Below, piece after piece: positions 26,701-41,000 of a stretch of 64,000 bases of DNA. The position numbers and the translations under genes are program-made. A model generated the notes under the pieces. The model did not search any database. It saw nothing but the letters and a program-made list of their open reading frames with translations, and was not told where the DNA came from. The stretch comes from Dicaeum eximium (taxonomy: Eukaryota; Chordata; Aves; Passeriformes; Dicaeidae). How positions within the stretch are numbered: the first letter of the stretch is position 1; every line of letters starts with the position of its first letter. Location of the stretch: positions 107,523-171,522 of the forward strand of contig VWZP01010164.1 of assembly GCA_013396995.1 (NCBI GenBank), written 5' to 3'.

Positions 26701-29700
26701 GTGTGTGTGCCCCGCCGGGCTGGGGCTCGGCTCAGCGCTGCACCGGGGGCGGCGCTGGGCTGGCCCCGTCCCGCCGGGGTCTCGGCGCTGCCCGAGCCGG
26801 GCTGCGGGAACGTGTCCCGGCTGAGGTGGGGTAGAAGCCGCCCGCATCCTGCTCCTGGCTCCAGCGGGGCGGGCGGCCGCGCGAAGCGTGACAGCAAAGC
26901 GATATAAACGCGAGTTTTGGGTTTTGCGTGTGGAGAGGATGGAGTTGGAATCATTAAATAGATCAAATATATAAACACTAAATTTCCTATAGCTAATTAG
27001 TTATAATAAATAACTAATAATAATAATACGAAAGAATCTCTCTATTATCAAAGATAATGAAAACACAGCTTAGGATGCTGTGAAGCAGGAGTAGGGTTTT
27101 GTTCTGATTTTGGATGGAGCACTCCTCTGCTAGTGAATTTCTGCATGCTACTTCAGTCTCGGGTAAACTGGGATAGCTGTAGATGTTGATGATTATCTGG
27201 AATTAGTGTTCTACTGTGACAGAGAAACTGACTTCTCAGGTGATGATATATAAAGTCTAGTGTCCATTATATGGTGACACTTAACACTGGGATCATGCCA
27301 GTGCAGTGAGCCATAAGACAAACGCAGGTGTTGCCAACATAAATGGATTTCCTCAGGTGGACTTCTCTGTAAAGAGGTTTTACCCCTCAAAAATGTTGAG
27401 ACTGGTTAGTCAAATGCTCTCTACAAATTCGCTGGTAAAACTGATGATTTTATTATTTTGAGAGTTGGGAATTTTTAAATCTTCTCCTAATTAAGCTAGT
27501 TTGCCTTAAAAGGGAACATTTTTTTCCTTCAGAAGTCTTCTGTAACTTCCAAAAATGAGGCTGCCCAAAATTAACCAAATCTGAGAGCATGAAGGCTTAC
27601 ATTCTCACACTGTAGGCTAAAGAATGGCCATAGGTATGCTCTAGGATGGCAACACCTCTGTAAATAGACAAAATTAAAGATGCAGATACAATTAGAGAAA
27701 ATTAATTATGAAGGTGTGTGTCTATGCTGTGAAGACATGACAGGCAATGTTAAACTGAAAGGATGTCATTGTGCCTGATAGTGACCTGCTCTAGGCAATT
27801 ATAATGCTAGCAGGTCTTTGTGTCAGCTTCCATTAGGACTTTCCTGGAGTTAGGTGAGTCTAGAGACATGAATTGTAATCCAAAGAAAATCTTTCCAGCT
27901 GAGCATTGTCTGAGGGAGTCACCCACTACATCTGGTCAAAAAAACACTGCAGTTGCATCCAGCACAGTGTTTCTTGAGGCATAACCAGCTTTACAAAATT
28001 CCCTCTATGGTGTGAGGATGTGGTCATGTCTGAAGCAGAATTTTTTATTAATAGTAGGTTTGCACTGGAAGGAGCACAACCAAATGGTAGCAAAGGTAAG
28101 GAGGATGAGAGTGGTAAATGGATGTCAGGTGAGTCATCAGAACAGAGGCTTAACTAGCAAACATCATGATTTGGTGCATAGGAAAGCTCAGTGTAAAATG
28201 GAGTGAATGCAGAGTCCTTCAAGCTTTATATAGCTGGCATCTGTTTCTTTTTGTGAAGGTAAAGGTGATTGTCTAGTTTACTATATGCCTTCTACAATGC
28301 TGCTAAGCATCTCTATTTTCTGATTGAGAGGAGCATTACTTGTTAAACTACCTGCAGACTGCAGACCAGCAGCTGCTTTGGATACACTTCTTATACTTGT
28401 TTCTCCAGAGCTCTGTTTCTCAAGCAGATATGAGAAGAAACACTCTAAGCAGGTGATTATAATGTATGGAAGGGGTAGATTTTTGTCTCTGTGGGAAAGC
28501 AAATAAATGCACTTAATGTCAAGGAAGGGTGAATCCAGTGTAGATGCTCAAAAATAAAAGTAGAAAAGCCACAGCTTTAGATACGATGTAAAAGTGCACC
28601 AATATATCATAGTTGTTGGGTATTGTTGCCAAACCTGCTGATTTTTCTCTTCTATTGATGCTCTCCTTTCCTAGTAAACCTCACACTTTTAGGAAATCTG
28701 TGTGACCAGCTGGATTAACCCTGGGAATGCTTGTGGAATTTATTCAGCAAGGATAGCAGTATGTGACCAGTACAGAAGCATGAATTTGCTTGTACAAAGC
28801 AATAAATTCCACCTCTAGAGAAAGCCAGCTTGATCTGGAAACAGTGCTGATGCAAATCCTGCTTGCTGGGTAAATTCTCTCAAAAGAAATGTTGAAGTAG
28901 CATAAAGGTCGCTTGTAACCTGCAAAGATTTTTGAGAAAAACTTCAGATCTTGCATGTAGTTAATGGATTGTTAGTAGAATCAAGATGGTACCACTGTTA
29001 TCAGGGATCGCCAAGAGGTCTTAGTGAGCTTCTGCTGTGAAACAGCAGGCATAAGCCACAACTCAGCATGGATTCCATAGAAGTACAACTTGGGGTTGTG
29101 TTAAAGAGATCAAATAGAATAAGGTGTCTAAGGGCTGTAGCTGAGAAGAAAAACGGGCATTAGAAACCTGATTCTGAGACTGTGCTTGGGTTCAAGGGTC
29201 TCAGGGTTATAAAGAAGCACAGTGTCAGGCCCAGTCAATAAACAAGAGGTACCAGTTTCAACAGGATTACCTTGTTTATACAAGCTGGGTGATTAAGTGC
29301 TGAAGAAAGCATCTTCTCCCATACAGGTCTTCTCAGCTCCAGCTGATGGAGTCATAGACCATTCTAGTCTCCCCTCATCTGAAAGACTATGCCTTGCATA
29401 TGCTCTGCAGTGCTGGAGCATGAAGTGTCTGAGCTGAAATGCCCTGTGGATCTTTACCCCTAATTATCTGTATAATTTTTAAATTATTTTTAAAAGGTTT
29501 TAATATAGGTTCATAGCTGGTGCATGCCTCCTTAAATCTAAACGGTCAGATATTACAGGGCCAGTTAAGGACAGATTATTGGCCTTGGAGCTGAATTTCC
29601 TGCTGTTCTATCAGTTCATGTTGCATCCTTAAGCAATAAGACAAGGATTGTCTCTTCAGCAAAAAAAAGTAGGTCTAAGAGACAGGATAATGGACCTTCA

Positions 29701-30182
29701 CCTTGACAGTCTGGAGGCTTCGTGACAATGTCAGCTAGGAAGTTGTGCCTCTAGCAAAGTCTATTCAAATCCTAATGCTGATGTACCACACACCTCATAA
29801 TTTTAGCCCCATGGCTAAAATGCCTATGGATGAAACTTTGCTCTTAGGAGGGGACAAAAGAAGTTGGGAGCACCAAGGATGTAGTTTTAATATTACAACC
29901 TGTTTTTCTACCTTACAGATCTCTTCTGTGCCCTGTTAGAATAAGGTCATTTGAGCTTTGAGGCAAGGGACAAAGGTCACTGTATGAGTTTTCTAGTAGC
30001 TTGAATCCCAGATCTGTCAGCAAACAACAGTTACCCTGGTTGATAGAAGGTAAACTCTAGATCTGACACTTCATCTGACACTTCTCCTTGTATACTTCTG
30101 AGGGATGAGGGCATCCCTATAATATTCTACCAAGTCTATCATAGAGATGGAAAATTAGAGAGACCCTGGTCAAGATTTCTTT

Positions 30183-30233
30183 ACAGTATGGTAAATATAG
30201 TGTATGTATATAGTATATACAGTATGGTAAATA
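30183..30233. repeat. 15-bp direct repeat with AT palindrome between
   Basis: ACAGTATGGTAAATA occurs at 30183-30197 and again at 30219-30233, 36 bases apart. The spacer is TATA-rich and itself partly palindromic (GTATATAGTATATAC). Confidence 0.85.
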
Positions 30234-33200
30234 GTAGTGTAAACTTCCTATAGTAAGTGTAATTATAATTGCTTTTAGGGAACCTTACTGTAGAACAGTC
30301 ATCTACAAAATTCTTATTAGCTGTTTAGTAGGACATCTAGTGTAAGAGCTGTAGTGGAACTCTAAAATTCCTGGGGCTAATCCTTTCTAACCTCTAGTAT
30401 AGCTCTTTCTGTACCATTGTTTTAGATTTTAGTCTTGTGTAGTTATTCATTGCCTTTCTTGCTGCATATACAACAGAGAGCTGGGGGCCTCCTTGGTAAT
30501 AACTAATCTTGAAGGCAAGTGTAACCCTTATATTAAGCAGTATGCTTCATAATACCTAACAAGACTGGAACTGCTGTAGAAGAGCCTACAACAAGTAGGC
30601 TCTGCAAGCAGAATTTTCATCAGTCTTCTCAGAATACATAATGAGCATAATTTGCATCTCTTACAAGAGGCAGTATGGAGTGACTCCTGTGACAGTAACT
30701 GCTACAACAATTTGTGTATTGAGAGGCACAGTATCTGGGGGGTAGGTGGAGTGCTCTTCAATTACTGCTGAAATGAATGTTTAATGATAGGCTTTTGGCT
30801 GCTCATGGGATAACCAGGCTGGGTAAGCAAACTGCAGCACTCAACAACAGGCCAGGATTACATGGGTTTAGGCTGTGTGAATGCAAGAATAATAACAGGA
30901 AAATCCTATTTCTCATACAGATAAATTTGTGAACCGGTAGAGAACACAGTTAAGAGTAAACTGTGCAGAACATATGCAATTTCTCTCAGTACAGCTTGCA
31001 TATACCCAAACTGCAAAGAAGGATAACTGTGCCAGCAGCAGACAGTTAACTCTATGCAGCTGACATAACCTATGATAACAGCTTCAATATGTGTCAAGTT
31101 CCTGCTTTGAGAAGGAGGGGTGAAAAGCATGGTTATTGGCAAGAGTCCTTCACTATACTAACAAGCAGGAAGATCAGAAACAGGCCTTCTAGGCAGGAGG
31201 GCTTTAGGAGTACAATTGGAAATGAAGTGTTTGATTTGTTGTACAGTTCAAACTCAGTTGCATCTGAGTAAACACTGGCTGCCCTGAATAAAAACTGCTT
31301 TGCTTCCATGTTGTTTGGTATATCCAGTGACCCTCAACAAGGAATATTGATAAAAGGTTGAGCTGTAGGCACTGCAGCCATATTGCCTGAGATTCCTCAT
31401 CCCATGGGCAGGTGATACTTTCCTTAGCAATAACTACAGCAGACAGCTGAGCTCTGGCTCAGGTGCCACTAATTTGTGAGGCTTCAGAGCTGGAAACTGG
31501 AGAGGTATAGAAGAGGGGCTCTCTTAGCAGGTTGCAAAACATGTTGTCTTTCTTGAAGGCTGATAGGAAGAAAATTCTTGTGGATAATTTAAATATACAA
31601 CCTAATTAGCCTCTGCTGGCATACCCAGTATGCCCTTTCATTTTTTTCTAAGGGAAGAGTTAGGAGTTCAGATGTTGGTATTGCTGGTACTAAAAGTGAA
31701 GGGATTTCTTAATTCAGTAAATTAATGAATAGGTTACCATGGCTACTGAACAGAGATTGGGAAGGCTGCTATCAAGCCTTTTTGCAACATTCTGTAATAT
31801 TCCTGGAACAACTCATAACTTGAGGTGGACTAGCTAGATATCTGGGCGCTACCCTTGGATACTGAAGTTCCTGCCTGAAAAATAGCTCTGTCAAACACTA
31901 TGACAGTGCTAGTTTCCTTCATCTTGTGATCAAGTCTTTGGGGAATCAGAAAGCACTAGCTCATTAAATGCTTTTCACTCATTAATTGATATGTTCCATA
32001 TGTCCTTTTTACCGGTCATTACTTCTCTTGAGCCCCTTGCTTTAATCTTCCTGCAAAAGATATATTTATTTCCATGACAAGTGGAAGAAAAATCCAAAAT
32101 AGATTGGAATAGATACCCAGCTGTAGCTGGGTTGACTAGTAACTAATTATCTTATCAGAAATCATGTGCTTAAAAGCATAGTAGAATGATAAAAAAGTAC
32201 CAATCTAATTGCACTGCTTGAACAGCATGACCTGTTCAGTCCCAGCTGCGAACTTAGTGATATTCTCCTGGCCGTGATTCAAGTGTGTATGAAACACTTT
32301 CAGGAACTAAGTCTGAATATCTCTGTTCTTGCTAAAAACCAAGAGGTTCAGAGGAGACTGATGTGATGAGAACAGACTGTTCTGTTCAGCTGATGAAATA
32401 GCAGCTGGCAGCTTGGCTGAGCGGTGGGATGTCTGTGTGGCTTCACCGGCATGACCCTGCACCGGGAATGGTACATGCCAGCATCTGAAGCTGACATGGC
32501 TAATTAGTGCACTAAGGTCTTTATCTACTCTGTAGTTGGTACTAAGGAAGGGAGCAGCATGAGGGAGGTATTCCTTGATGTGTCTAACGCTGTACCTCTG
32601 TGCTACTAAGTAGATGAATGTGACCCTTTCCTGTTTCTCATTACTGGTTGTGTATGATGAAGACAGCTGGACTATGTTCCACGCCCTGCAATATGTAAGT
32701 ACTGTTGCAGTTTTTTCCAAACTGGAATTGGGGTTGATAGAAGAAGTCCTTGGCATAAGTCTGCCTTTAATACCTCAACAAAATATCAATCCACTTTTTG
32801 GGTAAGAAGACAAAACATCAAACAGGGCTTGCAAAGCAAGTTGCACATAAGAAGTTCCCTAGAGTAAAATCCTGTTATTCTAGAGCTACTTGGCACAGCA
32901 GGTAAGAGCCTGGTTTAACTAAAGTCACAATATCAAGCAAATGATCTCTTGAACACAAATCACATTCTACCAATCTGCAGCCTAAGCAGGACAGTTCAAC
33001 AGGATTTTTGAACTGAGTGATGGGTGCATTGCTGATCTAGGCCTTACTGAATTGTGGGAATGACAATTAGCTGTACTTGCCAGGCAGTGTAGTGTAATAT
33101 CCTTTTCATCTATCTCTCCTACAAGACAAATGACGGGACCTTTGGTTATATGCTGCAGGAGAAAAGTATGTATTCAGTCATCTTTCTGACAAGTAATACT

Positions 33201-36200
33201 GCTCTTGCATTCCAGACATGGCTAAAACTGGAGGTGAATAGTTCCTAAGCTGTGAACTTTCTTCTACCACTTGTCTTCAAGCAGGTATTTGTCATGTATA
33301 AGTGTGAACACATCAGGTATAACCTACCTGTAGGTAAGACAATTACTTCTCTTGGATATTAGTTGCTGGATATGCTGGTTCATAACAGAATAGTTTGATT
33401 GTTTTAACAGAGAAAACAGACTAATGTTAATGCTTGCATAAGAACAAGCATCTGGAATGTTCCATCTAAATCATTGTAATCTCTCGTGTCATGTTACAGA
33501 AGGTTTATTCAACTTGAACTCTGTAGACACTGTCAGATACCAGAGCAATTGTTGTAGTAATGAAAGAAAACATTTAAGATTATATTTTATTTGACTCCTC
33601 ATCATGAGTGATGCTGTTTAAAAAGCAAAAGTCTGATTAGTCCTTTTATGTTTTTGATTTATTAATGCACGCCTAGGGCTTCTCAAGGCTACTACCATTG
33701 AAGCAGAAACTAAGCAGAAAATGTGAGAATCAAATGGGGAGCTGTTAGATGTAAGTGTCAGTCAGCCCTACAGGAGTTCACACAAATGTATTACTATACT
33801 CCTGATGTGAGCAGAAGGCTGCCAGTCAAGATAATCTACTGATAACACACTATCTGGCTTTACAATTTTGACTCTTTCTAGTCGTGTGAATTGCTGTTGT
33901 GCCTTTAGTCCATTTTCTTAGCTTGAAAACTAAAGCCTTGAATTCACAAACACAGCCTTCTAACCAGAAGAACCTGACTAACCCTTCAAGAACGGTGGGG
34001 GAGGAAACAACCTGCCCCAGAAGCATGTTCAGCAGCTGAACTATTGCTGTGCTACTTGTTACTACTTCATCCTAGCAGACTATATTTCACTTGGCAGTAA
34101 AAGCTTCTCTTGTCCTCTCCCAGCCTTACAGATTCTAATTCAAGGTTAATATTTACATGCAATAACTCTTCAAGCGGAATCATGTACTTGTAGGGAGCAC
34201 AAGCTGTGAAGAGGACAAAGTATTGGGCTGCTGAGCAGATGTTTAGCTCATCTGCCTCTGACTTTTTGGGTGTCCCTAGCCTCTTCTCAGATATCTCTCA
34301 TCAACTTTGAGATATTTATCTTTGCCTGCTGAGGAAGGAAAAGCCTGTCTGTTGGTGAGGATTCTGTTCAGTCCTTAATTCTGTGACAAACTACAGCCAT
34401 AATGAAGGTTCTCAATTCACTTGTGCACAGGACAGAAACATAATCATTAAAGGGTACCTATCATGTTGCCAGCCCTTTCTCAAATAAAAGATATCTGTAA
34501 AAGCATCTCTAAGGGAAACTTAATGTTGCTCAATGAAATTGTTCGGCATGTTCTTCCAAGTCTTGCTAAGAAACAGGTATTTCAGGGATGACTTGTCATT
34601 ACTGACCGCCCTCCCTGCAGAGAGTTCAGAGAAGACACCAACAGCACAATATGCCAGAAGTTACAAGACTGACTTTCCTAAGGTAATGTGTAGAAATGAA
34701 GTACAGGTCTTGAATGGAGAACAGTCTGACTTGGGACAGTAGGTAGCAAGTTGTACATCATGGACTGTGTATTGAGGGCCTGACATGGTGTTTGTCTGAG
34801 GAGTCATCAGTATCTATCTGTTCTTCACCAGACAGTCTCTGAAGGAAAGGAGGGCAATACTGCTACTGCTCTTTACAAGCCTTGTCTGGAGTAAATTGAA
34901 AGTGGATAAGAAAGATGTGTGTGATATATATGTGGTGATACAGTTTGGTGCACTTCTCCCACGGTGGCAGCATCTGTAAATCTGTAGTCTTTGGATTTTT
35001 AAAACAGTGCATTTAGCACAGTAATGTAGATGGGCCATACAGCTCATTAGTGAGTAATTAAGGTGTGGTGACACCAATAGACTCGTCTACATGGACAAGA
35101 TTCAAACTGCTTTGAACTAAGTGCTGACATAGTTGCTGGGGTAATGATCTTGTTCTTTACCATGCCAGCATATCTGAAGGCTCACCTGTCCTTTCACCCT
35201 TGCATAGAAGCACATGCATCTCTAACCTTGCCATGCTTGCTGGCTGACTCTTTCGAGATGACCTTAAAATTAAAGTGTAAGAGAACAATTCTAGTCTGTT
35301 GCCTTCCACCTGCAGCTGGAGTAAGGAAGTTCTGAGAGGCTGAGTACTGTGAGAGGAAGCCCCAATAAACAAATGGAAGATTTTACCTTTATTTTAGTTA
35401 CTTGCATGTTAAGCACACCAGCACTTTCCATTAAGATAACATGAAGTGAGACATTAAGTGTGATCAAGACCTTGCTGAGCTTTAGCTTGAGTATAAAGCC
35501 CATAATCTATATTTACTTGTGGTTGAGGCTCTTTTATAGTGAGCAGAATGGATTACTGCTAGCTCAAACTACATGTTTCCTCCCATCCCAGTGAAATTTT
35601 AAGGTGGAGCCAGAAACAATTTAGTGCTAGACATGTGGCTCAACTCAGGTGTCAAGAAATACTTATTTAAAATATGAACACGTATTAAGGTTGCCTTTGA
35701 ATGTCATTGTGTTCTTGGTTTCACTAACTGTTGTTTCTGAGGTGATTTTCAGAGACACCAAGTTCTCCAAAGATATGATAAATTACCATCATGCACTGCA
35801 AAATCTCACCAGGGAACGTGAGTTTTGCCAGATCTTATGTCTGAGAGCAGGTCTTGTAAAGTAGCCAGAAGGCCCTCACTAACCTAAAATCGCATTGCTA
35901 ACACTAAAAATGAGCTTTTCCGTAGTAAGACAGGGTATTTGCAAAGCCTCAGCCACACTTGTGTGCATCCCTGCCCATCTTCCTCCACTGTGGGTTTTTT
36001 GCTATGTGGTTCTAGAGAAATGAGTAGTCTGGCCTCCACACAATGGAGGCAGGTGGCAATGATGACCAGAGATGCCTTGAATTCAAAGATAGCAGCTGCG
36101 CATATAGACACAGACCATTTTACAGTTGCCAAAAAGAGGTCTTGCTTGTGTATATTTACTCCTTCCTAAGTTAGTTATTTTTTATTGCCTCTTAATTTAA

Positions 36201-36518
36201 TTTTAATATGTGATACAAGTTGTATACACCACAGTTGGGTGTAGCTCTACTAATTAGAGGAAGAAGGATCACTGACAGGCAAGATTCAGTGCCTTGAGGC
36301 TCTTATTTCTTCCTTCCAGAATGGACCTAGGCAGGATGTCCTAAAGCTATAACTCAGCTTTTTGAGAGCAAGTTTTATTTCTCTCTTCTGGGTCTCTTCC
36401 TTCTATTCTCTCAATAGTAATCTTCCATATAGGAGTGGGTGTTTAACTAATGATCCAATCTTAACTCTTTCCTTTGTTATTTCTGGAGGACTTCATAAAT
36501 CGAGGGAGGGGTTCCTTA

Positions 36519-36556
36519 TGCTTAGATTAGTTAGTTCTCTAAAAGCCTTCCTCCTG
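36519..36556. repeat. 38-bp exact direct repeat, copy 1
   Basis: These 38 bases (from TGCTTAGATTAG to CTTCCTCCTG) are identical to 37053-37090. The flanks do not match. It lies within the DAB2 first intron. Confidence 0.9.
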
Positions 36557-37052
36557 CTTATGTCTAAAAGCAATCTCAACCCAAAACTATACTATCAGGC
36601 AAACTAGCTTAGTTACTGTGAAAGAAGAATTCCGTTGACTTCATTTTATCTGATTAAAATGTGGATTTCAATAGGCACAATCTGTTTTAGCACTGTTGCA
36701 AGTATTCTGCAAAATCCCTGTGAGCTTAATAGTTTTCCCCTTGACCCTTTGTCAGAATGGACACACAAGCCACTCTTTCAGTGATAGCATTTCTTAAATA
36801 ACCACGGCTTGCTAAACAAACTCTTCCTCTGACATCTATTTCTACTCAGAACCACTTGAAACTTTCACAGCAACACCTCTGTTCCCTTGCAGCAAATGTT
36901 CCCTAGCTGTGGCCGAATAAGTTGCTTACAGAGGAGAACAGGCACAGCTGACAGTTCTTTCCCATTTGAGCACCCTTATTATCTCTGTTGGTTTACTTGA
37001 CCGACCCTAAATGCAAGTCACAAACCATCTGGTGAAAAGCTAGGTCTGATTT

Positions 37053-37090
37053 TGCTTAGATTAGTTAGTTCTCTAAAAGCCTTCCTCCTG
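37053..37090. repeat. 38-bp exact direct repeat, copy 2
   Basis: Second copy of the repeat at 36519-36556, offset by 534 bp, without any mismatch. No mobile element ends are visible between or around the copies. Confidence 0.9.
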
Positions 37091-37889
37091 GCTGCTCTGA
37101 GTACCTCTGTTTGGTAAGAGTGAATGCTTCAGCTGTGTTGGAAAAAAACATGGTGACTGTAATTTTGTTTTTAAATTTCTGTCTCAGAGGTGAAAGGGCA
37201 TAGAGGTAAGTCCTAAAAGTCTGTAGCTTCTTGTCAATTTGTAGGGTTTTTGAAAATCTAAAGGTTACTGTTAAGACAAGTGTGTGGGGGGCTTGGCTTG
37301 AGGTTCAGTTGTGGTTTTACTGGAGCAGTGTGTCTGCAGCCTGGGAAAATGATTAGGTTTTACCTGTTGGGTGGTATAACCTCTGACTTTTGCTGGTTAT
37401 AGAAACATAATAATATCTACTGGCATCTTTTGGGTGTTTTGTTGTCATCCTTATAAGTGTTTGGAACAAATCCTAGCAAAAGTTTCTTGCGTTCTCTCCT
37501 ATGCTACTTTAGAGATGCAGCTGGCAGTGCTGAATGAGAATAGACCAAAATACCTGAGATTCTATAAAGAGCCTTAAAAGGCAAAAAAAGCTAAAGATTG
37601 ACAGATCAAAACATGCTGGTGCAATTACAGCCCATTGATGATCAGTGTGCCCTGCTGCTTAGGTATTACTGAGGTGAGGGTTCATCACCTCCTGGCCATG
37701 ACTTCGTGCTCTGTGCAGTCTGGCGCTGGGTCAGCCTTGCCATATGATCACACCTTACACCTTCAGGCTTTGTCAGGCATCAGTGTTCAGCAGAACTCAG
37801 ATGGACTAACAGCTCTAATAAGAATATTTCTTCCTCAAGATAAAATATTGTCTGTCTTCTAACTGTTATTTGGATTTTTAAGCCTACAG

Positions 37890-38009
37890 TGAACATAACT
37901 GGCCACAATCCCATGATGTCTACTGAAGCTGAAACTGCTGCTACCAACAGCCCGCCTGAACAACAGGCTCCACCAAAGCCACAGTCTTCAAAGAAGGAAA
38001 AAAAGAAAG
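37890..38009 (+). CDS. DAB2: DAB2 coding exon 1 (with 5' UTR)
   Basis: The acceptor AG is at 37888-37889 and the donor GTACAA starts at 38010. Bases 37890-37912 are 5' UTR. Translation from 37916 gives MSTEAETAATN, matching human MSNEVETSATN, and ends in the lysine-rich SSKKEKKK stretch, which in human holds the protein kinase C site Ser24. It ends in phase 1. Confidence 0.9.
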
Positions 38010-41000
38010 GTACAAGATGCTTACCACTTGAACACCTCCTCTATTCCATGTCCTTAATCTTTTGCATTTGCCTGAACTAAGATCACCCTCCCACTATTGC
38101 TGAAATAACTCTTGAGTTTTCCAGCTGACCAGAAGAGTGAGTAAATATGCCAATATAATAAACTTAACCAGAAGGTAGGCTTTTACTTTTAAAAGCTTTT
38201 TTCTAGCCTTAAGTTCTAAAGCTCTCTGTTCCACTGTTAAGTAAGTTGTTTGCTGAGCCTGACAAGGAAGCAAGAGCCCAGAGACGAGAGAGCCTCCTGA
38301 GAAGGTGACCAGACCCTGGACCATCATGGTAGCTGTTAGTCTGAACTTTAACCTGACTCCTCCCCACCCTCCAGAAAGGAGATTTGTGCTGAATACAAAT
38401 TCTAGTCCAGGGAAGCTAGAAAATTAATTCAATGAGAATTACTATATATCAGATAATAGATTTTTGATAGATTAGATCATGTAAATATAATTACCTCATA
38501 TAAAAATACATTCCTAGGTACATACTTGAGCAATGTTGAGCATGCAGAGAAGAAAAGCAAGCAGTTCCTAGTAGCAGGAACAGTAGAAAAAACAAATTAG
38601 CTAAAATCCCAAATGCTGAGAAGGATGGGAGTACCAGGACTCATTGATGGTGCGGGTATCAGGTTCTAGTATGGGAACTGGGAGATTATTTTTGCGCAGC
38701 AAGAAGAGATCTGCCTACATCAGAATATGGGGATAACACCTAAAGGCCTTACTCAACACCCTGTATGGCTGTGGCAAGTACCATTTCTGCATGTTTTTTC
38801 TTAGCACCTATAGCTACTTGACTGTAGCTTACTCACGTTTTAGTTTTTTATGTGGTGAACAATTGTTCTGAAGCCCCCAGACATTACGCACTGGGCTCTA
38901 CTCTTTGAACTGAGGCCACGTTCTGCAAGAGTACTGTGACCTTAAAGGAGTACCTATCTTGCAGTGCACATGGATTGTTAGTCAGCTGTACTTAAGGGAC
39001 AGTTTTAACATGAACTTGGTGTATACTTATCGGGTGTATATTTTTTTTTAAGATCACAAATCTCAACATAGCCATTTCTATCGTAAAAAACCAAGCAAAA
39101 CCAAAAACAATGAACCAAAACAAACAAACAAAAAACCCCAACTCACCCAAACATAAAAATAACCTCAAAAAACAAACATACCCACTGAACCTTTTCTCCG
39201 TCTCCAGGGCCAGAAAAAACAGATGAATCCCTCTTGGCTAGATTTAAAGGTGATGGTGTAAAATACAAGGCTAAACTGATTGGCATAGATGATGTTCCTG
39301 AGGCAAGAGGAGACAAAATGAGTCAGGATTCAATGATGAAGCTGAAGGTAAGGGCTTGATCTGTCAAATAAGGAAGAATCTCTGGTTAACCTTCAAAAAG
39401 CAGATCAAACAGTCACTTTGGCAAAACTTCAAATATAGCTTTATGGTAATGTAGTTACTAACAGCACCATCTAGATGGATGATGCTTCCTATACTGTTAC
39501 CTCTGGCTCAAAGGACACTTCTCGGAAAGTCTGAAAACATTCCTTTGGGTCTGTAGGCATCCAGTATGAATGATGGCAGTATGAATTGCATCACAAATGA
39601 TGAGCTTGTGTTTTGGAGAAGAAGGGGTTAATACTACCCTCAAAGCACAAGATGGTATCCTCTGTCAATGGTGACGCTGAGAGATATAGACAAATAAAAA
39701 AAGAAATTAATCCCTGCAGAAACAAAGACCATTACTTCTGTAGTGCAGAACATTCACATACCTTCCATCAGACAGGTAAAGATGCTGCTACTGCATCTTT
39801 AACTAAAAGGTGGAGTAAAATCTGTTTTTGGACTAAAAATCTGTTTTAAAGATTGGACTAAATCTGGACTAAAATCTGTTTTAAAGCTCTAAAACATATA
39901 CAGAAGAAACCATCTAGATCTGTGATATCACTTGAAACCTTAGCAGTCATATGTTACAAAGAACAAGTTAAAGCTCAGTCCAACAGAAGTGTCATCAATA
40001 CTCTGGCATTCATTCTCTTTAGGGAATGGCAGCAGCAGCCCGTTCCCAGGGTCAACACAAACAGAAGATCTGGGTAAACATCTCCCTCTCTGGTATCAAG
40101 ATAATAGATGAAAAAACTGGGGTAAGACAAAACTTATTTTCTTAATGTGATTCTTAAAGCTAGTGAGGCATCTGGAAGTTAGACCAATATGAACTAGATT
40201 CTTATTTGGGCACTATACCTCCCTTCCACATATAAAAATTTGCTTGTGAAATGTTTGTAATGCTGAAGACTTGTGTCAGAAAGACAACTGCATCCTGTTG
40301 TGATTAGTCAAAGGCTGATAAATCTGAGCTTTGGACTGAAGATCTTTAACAGTCTCAACAATTCTAACTACAGAGAATAGCAGCTATATTTCCAGAAATT
40401 TAAACCAATAGGGTTTTTTTTCCCAATTCCAGGTCATAGAGCATGAGCATCCAGTAAACAAAATCTCCTTTATTGCTCGGGATGTAACAGACAATCGTGC
40501 CTTTGGCTATATATGTGGAGGAGAAGGCCAGCACCAATTTTTTGCCATAAAAACAGCCCAACAGGTATGAACCAGACACTTTCTTTCACCTGCTCTGGAT
40601 AATGCTGTTGTGTAAACATTTAACATGTGATAAGGGTCTAGTGTTTTGGTGGTAATCCTACAAAATTCCTTTGGGGAATACCAGCATGCATGGATAGATT
40701 TTATTGACAGAAAGACAATAGGAATTGACGGTGTCAGCACTGGCTTCTGTCTTGTACAATTTCTTTGTAGTCCAAAATAAAAGCCCACAAGTAGACTTGG
40801 TTACTATGATTAACAATGCTTAACTTGTCTATGTCCCATGAAAGTCATTAGTGAGATGAACAGAGCCATTAGCACAGGCTTTCCACTGTGAAAGTACTAA
40901 TTCTTAAGTAAAATAGCCAGAGCTTCACTCTGAATTAACAGGAATATAAAACTACATTAGTCTAGTTCACGTGATGCTTTGCCTTATGCAGCAGGGAAAT

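Larger units (their letters stand above)
26040..26900 (+). promoter_or_regulatory. DAB2: CpG island, probable DAB2 promoter
   Basis: This is the only strongly GC-rich, CpG-dense block in the window, standing out sharply from AT-rich DNA on both sides. It contains GC-box-like GGGCGG motifs (for example near 26537 and 26867) and no clear TATA box; an ATATTTAACC stretch sits near 26320. It lies about 11 kb upstream of the first DAB2 coding exon on the same strand. No other gene start is visible nearby, so assignment to DAB2 is by position. The exact start site cannot be fixed. One undetermined base is present at 26621. Confidence 0.75.
26901..37889 (+). other. DAB2: DAB2 first intron, no other gene seen
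   Basis: About 11 kb lie between the CpG island and the first coding exon (acceptor AG at 37888-37889). I find no conserved exon, RNA gene or transposon here. It contains a few small direct repeats, entered separately. Alternative 5' untranslated exons are known for mammalian DAB2 and could exist here unseen. Confidence 0.55.

Noticed and set aside
26294..26978. Long open frames on both strands (up to 171 codons) in the GC-rich block
   Set aside because: They come from the scarcity of AT-rich stop codons in a CpG island; products are Pro/Gly/Arg/Ala-rich with no domain, one base is undetermined, and the block is better explained as a promoter.
37913..37915. ATG one codon before the chosen DAB2 start
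   Set aside because: It may be used by scanning ribosomes, but the human N terminus aligns from 37916 and that ATG has A at -3; the difference is one Met.
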